A stretch of DNA of 64,000 nucleotides from Bacteroidales bacterium (lineage in GTDB: Bacteria; Bacteroidota; Bacteroidia; Bacteroidales; UBA3824): the NCBI GenBank assembly GCA_017412115.1, contig JAFPYR010000122.1, positions 62,001 to 126,000 on the forward strand, given 5' to 3'. Below are positions 1-7,461 of this stretch, in pieces. The notes beneath the pieces are model-generated. The model saw only the letters and a program-made list of their open reading frames with translations. It searched no databases and was not told where the DNA came from. The number at the start of each line of letters is the position of its first letter. Within the stretch, counting starts at the first letter, position 1. A program made the translations under genes and the position numbers.

Positions 1-247
1 TTCTCTCGTCGTTCATAAGGCACACTTTGTATTTTATAGCAATAGTATCGCCCTCCTCACACTGCTCTCCCGTGCCTTCCGTTATGACAGAATAATAAAT
101 ATTGGATTTTTCCTCATAACTGATATTTTTGGAATTGAGGTAAGATTTAATGTCTTTTTTGTCAGTATCGAGTTGCGAGTCTTTTTCACATGAAAGAAAT
201 GCAACTGACGAAATTACAGCATATAACAACGCTCTCTTAAAGTTCAT
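1..247 (-). CDS. FKBP-type peptidyl-prolyl isomerase lipoprotein (N-terminal part)
   Basis: The reading frame begins at the ATG at 247-245 and runs off the left edge, so only about 82 residues are visible. It starts with a lipoprotein signal (MNFKRALLYAV, then lipobox AFLSC), placing the product as a lipid-anchored envelope protein. The later stretch VITEGTGEQCEEGDTIAIKY resembles the start of an FKBP fold (the usual pattern is G-x-G-x-x-P/C-x-x-G-D-x-V-x-V-x-Y), the family of cis-trans prolyl isomerases that act as periplasmic folding catalysts. The active-site half lies outside the window, so catalytic competence cannot be judged. It is divergent from the GH97 gene and shares a 148-bp intergenic region with it. 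Confidence 0.72.
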   Translation of the reverse strand, partial: MNFKRALLYAVISSVAFLSCEKDSQLDTDKKDIKSYLNSKNISYEEKSNIYYSVITEGTGEQCEEGDTIAIKYKVCLMNDER

Positions 248-288
248 GGATTTTTTCTCTTTAAAAAACTTACTAATAAAATTTCCCG

Positions 289-320
289 CAAAGATAAGAT
301 TTTTGTTACCAAAAAGCAAC
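289..320 (-). promoter_or_regulatory. Predicted promoter of the FKBP lipoprotein gene
   Basis: On the minus strand, GTTG (320-317), 20 bp, then TATCTTTG (296-289). This matches the Bacteroidetes sigma-ABfr pattern TTTG-N19-20-TAnnTTTG with one change in the upstream box. Confidence 0.5.
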
Positions 321-335
321 CTTTTGTTACCAAAA
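301..335. repeat. Two direct copies of TTTTGTTACCAAAA, 21 bp apart
   Basis: TTTTGTTACCAAAA occurs at 301-314 and again at 322-335. The 21-bp period is two helical turns. The copies lie between the -7 boxes of the divergent FKBP and GH97 genes and contain the dyad-like core TTGTTACCAA, so a repressor or activator operator is possible. No regulator is identified. Confidence 0.5.
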
Positions 336-362
336 TATAACAATTTAAACTTTTTTAGTGAT

Positions 363-370
363 TATCTTTG
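363..370 (+). promoter_or_regulatory. Predicted -7 box for the GH97 gene
   Basis: TATCTTTG matches the Bacteroidetes -7 consensus TAnnTTTG and lies 26 bp upstream of the chosen start. No good TTTG box is seen 19-20 bp further upstream. Confidence 0.4.
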
Positions 371-395
371 TAAATCACTTTTAAAACAAAAACAC

Positions 396-2240
396 ATGAA
401 AAAAAATTTTCTGTTTATTTTCTTCTTTCTATCGGCAATCATAACAATAAACGCTCAGAATTTGAGCTCGCCGAACGGGGAAATCACTGTTAAAACCTCT
501 GGAAATGGCATTTTAACGGTTTATTATCAAAATTCTAAAGTTTTGGAAATTCCTCAAACGGGATTCAAAGGCTGCAAACCGGCACAAAATTTCAAATTCG
601 TAAAGGAAATCTCTCATGACTATCAAATGCTCTGCGGCAAAAAAAGCCATTGCACCAATCAAGCAAAAGAATTTGAAGCCGTACTTTCCAAAAACACGAA
701 ACTCGTTTTAAGGATTTATAACGATGGAATTGCCTTCCGTTACGAAATCAGCGGTCTTAAAAACAAAACGTTACCCCAAGAATTAACATCTTACAAAATT
801 CCCGAAGGAATTACAAGATGGTTTCAACAATGGACAGAGGCCTACGAAGGCTTTTTCCCGACTTCAACAACGGCAAAATTAAAACCCGAACCCTCTTTCA
901 GCGGAACTTTCACCGACAAAGACGGTTTCAACAACCGCTGGGGTTATCCCTGTTTGTTAGAAGCAGAAAAAGGCGTATTTGCTCTCATCTCTGAGGCTAA
1001 CATCGAAAGACTTCAAAGCGCATCATGCCTTTACAACGACGGCGAAATTTTCAAAGTTGTTCCCGACAAAAACGATAAAATCATAAACGGGTCATGGCAT
1101 TCTCCATGGAGAGTTGTTATAATCGGCAAACTCTCTGACATTGTGGAAACAACGCTCATAACAGATGTCAGCGAAGAAAATAAACTTCAAGATACGGATT
1201 GGATAAAACCGGGTGTCGTATCATGGATTTATTGGGCTTATAATCACGGCTCCAACGATTACGATATAATCAAAAAATATGTTGATATGGCTAAAACTCT
1301 GAATCTTCCGTATGTTTTGATTGATGCGGAATGGGACGAGATGAAAAATGGCAAAACCATAGAAGATGCCGTAAAATATGCATTATACCAAAATGTAAAA
1401 CCTATAATCTGGTACAATTCGTCAGTTGGTTGGATTGACGGTGCACCCGGTCCGAAATTTCGTCTTAACAAACCTCAAGACAGAGAAAAGGAATTTTCAT
1501 GGTGCGAAAAAATCGGAGTTGCAGGCGTTAAAATCGACTTTTTTTCCGGTGACAACGTTTTGAACATGGAGTATTGTCAAGACTTGTTGGAATGTGCAGC
1601 AAAACATCATCTGACAGTTAATTTTCACGGTGCAACAATTCCAAGAGGCTGGCAAAGGACATATCCGAACCTTCTTTCAACCGAAGGCGTTTACGGTGCG
1701 GAATGGTACAACAACGTCCCGACTTTTACCGACAAAGCAGCCTCGCACAATGCAACGCTGCCTTTTACGAGAAACGTCATCGGACCGATGGATTATACAC
1801 CTTGCGCTTTTTCCGATTCGCAACATCCGCATATCACCTCAAACGCTCATGAATTGGCTTTAACGGTACTTTACGAAAGCGGTCTTCAACATTTAGCCGA
1901 CAAACCTGAAAGTTATTTGTCGCAACCGCAAGAAGTTCAAGACTTTTTCAAAAATTTACCTTCCGCTTGGGACGAAACTAAATTCTTAGCCGGCTATCCA
2001 GGAGAATCCATCGTTTTAGCAAGACGTAAAGGCGATGTTTGGTTCATAGCCGGAATCAACGGCAAAAATACAGAGCAAACCCTCGAATTCAATTTGGATT
2101 TTTTAAGCAAAAATCTCCCAACAACACTTTTTTCTGACGGTGAACAACAATTTTCATGGGAGATTAAAATTTTGGAAAAACCGTTAAACAAAATTACGTG
2201 TAAACCCCGAGGCGGTTTTATAATGGTCGTAAAAAATTAG
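396..2240 (+). CDS. Glycoside hydrolase family 97 (alpha-galactosidase/alpha-glucosidase type)
   Basis: A secreted exo-glycosidase of 614 residues. The ATG at 396 is chosen because it begins a clean signal peptide (MKKNFLFIFFFLSAIITINAQ) and follows a -7 box; an in-frame upstream ATG at 150 would only add an unrelated leader. The order is the GH97 one: an N-terminal beta-sandwich (about 22-290), a (beta/alpha)8 barrel (about 290-560) with WYNSSVGW and VKIDFFSGD, and a short C-terminal beta domain. Asp381 in KIDFF sits where retaining GH97 enzymes have their nucleophile, and Glu430 in LLSTEGVYG is the likely acid/base. That favours the retaining, alpha-galactosidase-like branch over inverting SusB alpha-glucosidases; the assignment within the family is inference. 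It converges on the GH31 gene. Confidence 0.9.
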   Translation: MKKNFLFIFFFLSAIITINAQNLSSPNGEITVKTSGNGILTVYYQNSKVLEIPQTGFKGCKPAQNFKFVKEISHDYQMLCGKKSHCTNQAKEFEAVLSKNTKLVLRIYNDGIAFRYEISGLKNKTLPQELTSYKIPEGITRWFQQWTEAYEGFFPTSTTAKLKPEPSFSGTFTDKDGFNNRWGYPCLLEAEKGVFALISEANIERLQSASCLYNDGEIFKVVPDKNDKIINGSWHSPWRVVIIGKLSDIVETTLITDVSEENKLQDTDWIKPGVVSWIYWAYNHGSNDYDIIKKYVDMAKTLNLPYVLIDAEWDEMKNGKTIEDAVKYALYQNVKPIIWYNSSVGWIDGAPGPKFRLNKPQDREKEFSWCEKIGVAGVKIDFFSGDNVLNMEYCQDLLECAAKHHLTVNFHGATIPRGWQRTYPNLLSTEGVYGAEWYNNVPTFTDKAASHNATLPFTRNVIGPMDYTPCAFSDSQHPHITSNAHELALTVLYESGLQHLADKPESYLSQPQEVQDFFKNLPSAWDETKFLAGYPGESIVLARRKGDVWFIAGINGKNTEQTLEFNLDFLSKNLPTTLFSDGEQQFSWEIKILEKPLNKITCKPRGGFIMVVKN

Positions 2241-2256
2241 ACATTATCAACATTTC

Positions 2257-2303
2257 AAAAAAAATGTCGGCACAGAAAAATCATCAATGCCGACATTTTT
2301 TAT
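2257..2303. terminator. Bidirectional intrinsic terminator between GH97 and GH31 genes
   Basis: Inverted repeat AATGTCGGCA (2263-2272) / TGCCGACATT (2288-2297), flanked by an A run on the left and a T run on the right, so it can terminate transcription from both converging genes. Confidence 0.85.
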
Positions 2304-2363
2304 TAGAACAATGTCTCCTTTTTTTATGAATATTAGTTAATACAATGATATTTTAGACTAAGG

Positions 2364-4808
2364 CTAAAACTTTATTGTTAACGCTTTTCCATTATACTCC
2401 GCTACTTTGTGGAAAGTTTCTCCGTCAAGGGTGGTTTTCTTAACTTTGTCGCCATTACGCTTTACGCATTTGTTTTTAGGCTCGTATACCAAAACTTCAA
2501 AAGTATATTTGGCTGAGAGTTGTCCCTCGGAAGGCTCTATTGTAAGCGTGCGTTTTTGATTATTCCATTTAATAAGAGTCTTTGAATATTTACCAGCTTT
2601 ATAATCAAGCGATTCTCCATCGTCTTCGTAAAGCGTAAACTCGCAGTCAGCACCGGAATAGACCATTATTTCAGTATTGGAGTTCAAGCCGGTTTGAACC
2701 ACAATGCTGCCGCCTTTGGCAAAAACCGGAATAAAACTGCCGTTAACTTTGGTCTTGACGGTCTGTCCGCCATCGTAATATTTGCCGAGGTCATGACGGT
2801 CGTACCAGCCGGCTTTGTTTTCAGGCAGATAAGTTTCCCATTCTGTTACGTCAGGCTCGGTTACAGGACTGATTAACAATGCTTTACCAAACATATATTC
2901 GTATTTTTGCTCTAACGCTTTGTCATCACCCGCAAAATCAAAAATCAAAGGACGCATCAGAGTAGAGCCGTTGAAAGCGATTTCAGCGGCGTTGGAATAA
3001 ATATACGGAAAAAGTTGTTTGCGCTCCCTGATACAGCACGTGATAATGCTTTTTGCGGTTGGTCCGTAACGCCACGGCTCAGTGTCGCTCATATATCCGT
3101 GAACACGCATAAGCGGCAGATATACAGACAGTTCTATCCAACGGAGCATACGAGAGATGTAGTCTTGATTTTGATATTGGTCGAACGGACGGAAAAAACC
3201 TCCCGCATCGTAAGTCCACCACGGAACGCCCGCGGCTTGAAGTCCCAATCCGCCGGTAATCTGACGGCGCAAAGTCTCCCAATCGTTTCCAACGTCGCCG
3301 CTCCAAAGTGCCGAGCCGTAACGCTGAATACCCAAAAATCCGCTTCGGGTGAGAATCATCGGACGTTTGTTAGGCTGGTCTTTTGTAAGACCTTCATACA
3401 CAGTTTTATTTACCATCAACGGATAGACGTTGCGCACTCGGTTGCCGTCAAGAGTACCATTATTTACAAAGCGGTTTTCAAGGTCGTCGTTTTCGGGTTC
3501 GGTAGCGTCTTGCCACCAAGCGTCAATGCCGAGCGGAAGAAGTTTTTGACTGAAATTTTTCCAATATTCAGCAGCGGCTTCGGGATTAAAAAAGTCAATC
3601 CAATCGGTGTTAGGAATATAATAATTTTTACTCAACATCTCCTTGCCGACAACAGAATTTTTGTCGATTTTTGACCAAACCGACAACATCATTTTGATAT
3701 TTTTTGAATGAAGATAATCAGTCAGAGCCTTAGGGTCAGGATAGTTGTCAGCATCGAAAACCATTGAGTTCCAGCCGTTTTTGCCCCAATACTGCCAATC
3801 TTGAACCAAAACGTCCACAGGGATATTTTCTGTCTCAAAACGGTCGGCAGTCTCGATGATTTCTTTTTGAGAGTGAAACCTTTCGCGGCAATGAATATAG
3901 CCCAAAGCCCAAGCCGGCATCAAAGGTGCTTCGCCCGTGAGTTTTCTATAAGTTGCAATAATTTTGTCAGGCGTTCCGAAAATCACAGTAAAATCCACAG
4001 CATCAGACGGATACGATGTAAACGAAAACTCATTTTTCACTTTTGAAAAATAGACTATCGGGCGGTCGTTTTCGGTAAGTTCGGCTGAAAGTTTGTGTTT
4101 GCCTTTGTCCAAAGTTACGATTTTTGAGGCGGTCGGCGGCAACCAAAGGTTTTGCATTTCGATAACGTTTTTGCCGTCGATGTCGAGATTGTGGCGGCGT
4201 GCCATTTTTTGTCCAACGTCCAACAGCACAGCATATTCGCCGCTTTCAGAAACGAAGATTTCGGCTTCAAAAATATTTTTATGACGGGTTTCCTGTTTTC
4301 CGCCCTCAGTTGTGGTAACATTGACGGTTTCGGCTGCGCCCTCAGCGGCTGTCTTTTTGAGTTCAACTTTGTTGTCAGGAAGATTAAATTCGGTTTTTGA
4401 ATAATTATTCCAAACAATTCCATAACCTTTGTTTGAAATCAAAACCGGCATTGAAATCTGCGTATTAACCTGCGTCAAACGGCGCGGAAGACCGTTGAGA
4501 TTACTATAACCGTCCTGAAACTGTCCGAGCCCGAACAAATATTCATCGTCAGAGACCTTAAAAGAAGCAAAAGCCGTGTCGCCGGAAAGTGAATATGCGG
4601 CAAGTTTATCTTTTATTTCGTTGACATTTAGAGATTTAGTAGCACTAAAATCTTGCGGCAGATAAACTAATTCAGGCAGGTTGCTAATACTGTCGGTTGA
4701 ATAACGCACCCGTGCGGCGTTGTTATCTAACGGCGTAATATAAAGCCGCTGAGCCGATGCAGTGGCAATATAAAGGATTGAAAGTGTGGTTAATAAAAGC
4801 TTTTTCAT
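2364..4808 (-). CDS. Glycoside hydrolase family 31 with PA14-like insert (alpha-xylosidase/alpha-glucosidase type)
   Basis: A secreted retaining alpha-glycosidase of 814 residues with signal peptide MKKLLLTTLSILYIATASAQ. The N-terminal beta-sandwich carries an insert at about 165-245 that looks like a PA14 domain, as in many Bacteroidetes GH31 xylosidases. The catalytic barrel (about 290-640) has the nucleophile Asp434 in WWQDATEPE and acid/base Asp505 in LWSGDVGNDW, both in their expected contexts; C-terminal beta domains follow. Alpha-xylosidase on xyloglucan fragments, alpha-glucosidase and related activities are all possible and sequence alone does not decide. It lies 12 bp downstream of the mscS-like gene and is probably cotranscribed with it. 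Confidence 0.93.
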   Translation of the reverse strand: MKKLLLTTLSILYIATASAQRLYITPLDNNAARVRYSTDSISNLPELVYLPQDFSATKSLNVNEIKDKLAAYSLSGDTAFASFKVSDDEYLFGLGQFQDGYSNLNGLPRRLTQVNTQISMPVLISNKGYGIVWNNYSKTEFNLPDNKVELKKTAAEGAAETVNVTTTEGGKQETRHKNIFEAEIFVSESGEYAVLLDVGQKMARRHNLDIDGKNVIEMQNLWLPPTASKIVTLDKGKHKLSAELTENDRPIVYFSKVKNEFSFTSYPSDAVDFTVIFGTPDKIIATYRKLTGEAPLMPAWALGYIHCRERFHSQKEIIETADRFETENIPVDVLVQDWQYWGKNGWNSMVFDADNYPDPKALTDYLHSKNIKMMLSVWSKIDKNSVVGKEMLSKNYYIPNTDWIDFFNPEAAAEYWKNFSQKLLPLGIDAWWQDATEPENDDLENRFVNNGTLDGNRVRNVYPLMVNKTVYEGLTKDQPNKRPMILTRSGFLGIQRYGSALWSGDVGNDWETLRRQITGGLGLQAAGVPWWTYDAGGFFRPFDQYQNQDYISRMLRWIELSVYLPLMRVHGYMSDTEPWRYGPTAKSIITCCIRERKQLFPYIYSNAAEIAFNGSTLMRPLIFDFAGDDKALEQKYEYMFGKALLISPVTEPDVTEWETYLPENKAGWYDRHDLGKYYDGGQTVKTKVNGSFIPVFAKGGSIVVQTGLNSNTEIMVYSGADCEFTLYEDDGESLDYKAGKYSKTLIKWNNQKRTLTIEPSEGQLSAKYTFEVLVYEPKNKCVKRNGDKVKKTTLDGETFHKVAEYNGKALTIKF

Positions 4809-4820
4809 TATAATGTAATA

Positions 4821-5636
4821 TTATTTTTTCATTTTCACTTCCAACTGCGGGAACGGAATATTAACGCCGGCTCTGTCGAGTGCTTTTTTGCCGTGTTCCA
4901 TGTTGTAATAATAAATTGCCCAATAATCTTTCGGATCGCAATACGTTGATTGTCTTATGCTTACGCTATTATCGCCGAGTGCGGAAACAACGCAAGAAGG
5001 TGCAGGGTCTGTCTTTGCACCCGGAGCAGAAACGGCAACCTCTGTCAAAACTTGTTTTGCCGTGTCAATGTCAGCAGCATAGTCAATGCCGAAGACAATA
5101 TCAACACGTTTGTATCCTAAAATATTGTGATTGACGATGTTTCCGTTGCTTAACAGACTATTTGGAATTATAATTGTTAGGCCTTGTGCTGTCGTAAGTT
5201 TAGTTGTAAAAATATGAATATCAGCGACAACGCCTGTAAAGCCTTGCGCCTCAATCAAATCGCCGACTCTGTAAGGCTTGAAAATCAAAATCAGAACGCC
5301 GCCCGCGAAATTAGAAAGCGAACCTTGCAAAGCCATACCGATTGCTAAACCTGCCGCACCGAGCATTGCGATAAAAGATGTTGTTTCAACTCCGACCATT
5401 TGCAAAACTGAAATCAGCAGCAAAACTTTTAAGATGATGTTAATCAGTGTTTTGAGAAAAGAGCGGAGAGAAATTTCGATGTTGCGTTTTTCCATAACAA
5501 GATCTGTTAAACGCAATATTTTTTTTACAATCCAAAATCCGGCAATAAGAACTATGATTGCCAAAATCAATTTCGGACCGTAAGACATTGATAATTCAAG
5601 AAATTTTGTCAAAATGGCTTGTACATTTACGTTCAT
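4821..5636 (-). CDS. Small-conductance mechanosensitive channel, MscS family
   Basis: An inner-membrane channel of 271 residues that releases solutes when membrane tension rises after osmotic downshock. Three hydrophobic segments are visible (about 18-38, 62-82, 88-110). The pore helix has the MscS signature, GAAGLAIGMALQGSLSNFAGG, with small Gly/Ala residues along one face, followed by the cytoplasmic beta domain (GDLIEAQGFTGVV, then TIIIPNSLLSNGNIVN) and an alpha/beta tail. The length matches E. coli MscS (286) closely. It is first in a two-gene unit with the GH31 gene and diverges from the ATPase gene. Confidence 0.93.
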   Translation of the reverse strand: MNVNVQAILTKFLELSMSYGPKLILAIIVLIAGFWIVKKILRLTDLVMEKRNIEISLRSFLKTLINIILKVLLLISVLQMVGVETTSFIAMLGAAGLAIGMALQGSLSNFAGGVLILIFKPYRVGDLIEAQGFTGVVADIHIFTTKLTTAQGLTIIIPNSLLSNGNIVNHNILGYKRVDIVFGIDYAADIDTAKQVLTEVAVSAPGAKTDPAPSCVVSALGDNSVSIRQSTYCDPKDYWAIYYYNMEHGKKALDRAGVNIPFPQLEVKMKK

Positions 5637-5660
5637 TTTGTGAGAGTTTTATATTTGGGA

Positions 5661-5668
5661 CAAATATA
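5661..5668 (-). promoter_or_regulatory. Predicted -7 box for mscS-like gene
   Basis: TATATTTG on the minus strand, matching TAnnTTTG, 24 bp before the start codon. No clear TTTG box at the expected upstream distance. Confidence 0.4.
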
Positions 5669-5708
5669 GTATTTTTTTGCAATATTATGTTTGGATTTGT
5701 TACAAAAA

Positions 5709-5740
5709 ATTGATTATTTTGAATTTGTTTAATAACTTTG
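5709..5740 (+). promoter_or_regulatory. Predicted promoter of the ATPase/DUF4276 pair
   Basis: ATTG (5709-5712), 20 bp, TAACTTTG (5733-5740). The implied transcript start near 5747 rules out the alternative TTG start at 5738 and supports the ATG at 5762. Confidence 0.55.
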
Positions 5741-5761
5741 CGGTTGAAAAATAGCAAGGAT

Positions 5762-6841
5762 ATGATAAAGTCAATTCGTTTTAAAAATTTTTTCAGTTTT
5801 AAGGATTGCACCGTAACCCTTAACAATATCAATGCCTTGATAGGAATCAACGGCACAGGAAAGTCTAATTTTATTAAGGCGTTGCAACTTCTTAAAGCCA
5901 CCGTTACCGAAGGCGCATTACCCGAATTGATTCTAAATCAGTGGGGTGGGTTTGATGCTATGTTTTTTGCTGGAAATCATACCGAAGATGATAATAGAAT
6001 TGAAATAGAATTTGAATTTGACAAATCAACTTTTTATTTCATCGCGTTCAATAAAGTAAGTTCAACACAAAATTACTACATTACGGAGCGTTTTTGTTCA
6101 AATGGCGATGTTGATTACGAACATACAAACAACTTGGAGTCAATACTTTGTCAGTCAATAAATTCAGAAAAGTTTGCAGAAATTTCAGAATTGCGTGCTG
6201 CTATAAAAGATATGTCTGTTTATTGTTATTTCGACACGACAGCCAAAAGTCTGATTCGTAAACCTATGTTACCGAGTGGTATTTCACCAAGACTTTTGTC
6301 TGATGGAAGCAATTTGCCTCAGATTTTAAATAGGATTAAGATTAATAGTAAATCTAATTATAACAATTTGATAGCATCATTGCAGGCTATTAATCCTCAA
6401 TACAATGGCTTTGACTTCAATTTTATAGGCAACAATATTGAATTGATGTTAGATGAAAAGCATTTGGAACGTTCCGTACATGTTACCCACATTTCAGATG
6501 GTACTTTGCGCTATCTCTGCCTTCTTGCAATAGTTCATAATCCTGAACGCGGAGAATTAGTTTGCATCGACGAACCGGAAATTGGTCTTCACCCCGATAT
6601 GATAAGTGAATTTGTTGAGGCTATGAATCAAGTTTCAGACAAAACGCAGTTTATAATATCTACCCATAGCGAGCATATTTTAAACAATCTTTCGGTTGAA
6701 AATGTTTTGGTTTGCGAAAAGGACGATGACAACGGTACTATTGTTAATACATTCCGCGATAAAGATTATGTAGAATGGGCTTCGCAATATGCCACCGGCA
6801 ATTTGTGGCGAAATGGCAACTTAGGTGGTAACCGTTATTAA
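5762..6841 (+). CDS. AAA/ABC-type ATPase of the RecF/OLD-like class (AAA_21)
   Basis: A 359-residue cytoplasmic ATPase. The N-terminus has the SMC/RecF-like pattern IKSIRFKNFFSFKD followed by Walker A GINGTGKSN. Toward the C-terminus come an ABC-type signature region (HISDGTLRYLCLLAI), Walker B LVCIDEPEIGLHP with catalytic Glu, and the H-loop FIISTHSEHIL. It has no coiled coil long enough for an SMC arm and no fused TOPRIM domain. The next gene, 13 bp downstream, supplies a small DUF4276 protein; such ATPase plus TOPRIM-like pairs are common among anti-phage systems (compare OLD nucleases, PARIS and AbiL). The defence role is inferred from family and context. Known partners of this kind sense phage proteins or DNA and release or activate the effector. 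Confidence 0.88.
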   Translation: MIKSIRFKNFFSFKDCTVTLNNINALIGINGTGKSNFIKALQLLKATVTEGALPELILNQWGGFDAMFFAGNHTEDDNRIEIEFEFDKSTFYFIAFNKVSSTQNYYITERFCSNGDVDYEHTNNLESILCQSINSEKFAEISELRAAIKDMSVYCYFDTTAKSLIRKPMLPSGISPRLLSDGSNLPQILNRIKINSKSNYNNLIASLQAINPQYNGFDFNFIGNNIELMLDEKHLERSVHVTHISDGTLRYLCLLAIVHNPERGELVCIDEPEIGLHPDMISEFVEAMNQVSDKTQFIISTHSEHILNNLSVENVLVCEKDDDNGTIVNTFRDKDYVEWASQYATGNLWRNGNLGGNRY

Positions 6842-6854
6842 AACGACACTAAAA

Positions 6855-7412
6855 ATGAAGAGATTATACATTGAAGGCTCTGCCAATACAGCTAACGGCA
6901 ATTTGCGCATGGCTTTTGCTAAACTACTTTCAAAAGAGTTGAAGGGTAATATGCCACGAATTGTTATGGGCGATAGTAAGAATCATACCATCGAAAGTTT
7001 TTTCACTGAATCAATTGATTCTAAGGAAGAACGTTTTTTGTTGGTTGATTCTGATGAGCCAAAGCCTAATAAACAGCATATCTGCGATAAATATAATCAA
7101 AAGTTTAAAGCCAAACAGAATATTGATTCTTCTATCAATAACACCTTTCTTATGATTCAAGAAGCCGAGGCGTGGTTGTTGTCTCAGCCGGAGGTGTTAG
7201 TAAAAGCGGGAATTGATATGTCGAAATTTAATTGTCAGAATGTTGAGTCTATTAAAGATCCAAGTGATAAACTTTCCGACCTTTATAAAAAGAGTGGTAA
7301 AACATATAACAAAGTTCGCGATTTTGCTAATATTTTCCCTAAACTCGACACGGCTAAATTAAAACAAACTTGCCCCGAATTTTGTGCGTTGATTGACGCA
7401 CTGAATAAATAA
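6855..7412 (+). CDS. DUF4276 family, TOPRIM-like partner of the ATPase
   Basis: A 185-residue soluble protein. The ATG at 6855 is preferred over a GTG at 6825 that would overlap the ATPase gene. Features fit a small TOPRIM-like fold: an early acidic residue in LYIEGSA, the acidic cluster FLLVDSDEP (D-x-D), and then the DUF4276 hallmark MIQEAEAWLLSQPE. TOPRIM domains use such Glu and Asp-x-Asp residues to bind metal for nucleic acid cleavage. Paired with the upstream ATPase it is the likely effector of a two-gene defence module. A nuclease role is inference; DUF4276 proteins are poorly characterised. Confidence 0.75.
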   Translation: MKRLYIEGSANTANGNLRMAFAKLLSKELKGNMPRIVMGDSKNHTIESFFTESIDSKEERFLLVDSDEPKPNKQHICDKYNQKFKAKQNIDSSINNTFLMIQEAEAWLLSQPEVLVKAGIDMSKFNCQNVESIKDPSDKLSDLYKKSGKTYNKVRDFANIFPKLDTAKLKQTCPEFCALIDALNK

Positions 7413-7416
7413 AAAA

Positions 7417-7442
7417 TAGAGACGCGATTAATCGCGTCTCTA
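7417..7442. terminator. Perfect 26-bp palindrome after the ATPase/DUF4276 pair
   Basis: TAGAGACGCGATT followed directly by its reverse complement, with no loop mismatch. It lies 4 bp past the DUF4276 stop and 19 bp before the end of the converging acyl-CoA dehydrogenase gene. The A-run before it and AT-rich flank after it permit terminator function in either direction, but there is no strong T tract. The core resembles dispersed GAGACGCGA...TCGCGTCTC palindromes known from other bacterial genomes, so it may be a repeat element rather than a dedicated terminator. Confidence 0.6.
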
Positions 7443-7461
7443 CAATAAATATTTCAAAAAA

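Noticed and set aside
150..395. An extended start for the GH97 gene at 150
   Set aside because: It would put 82 residues before a perfect signal peptide and run through the divergent FKBP gene and both promoters.
3015..3674. A long open frame (219 codons) on the strand opposite the GH31 gene
   Set aside because: It lies wholly inside a well-supported gene, has no family motif, promoter or signal and reflects codon bias of the sense gene.
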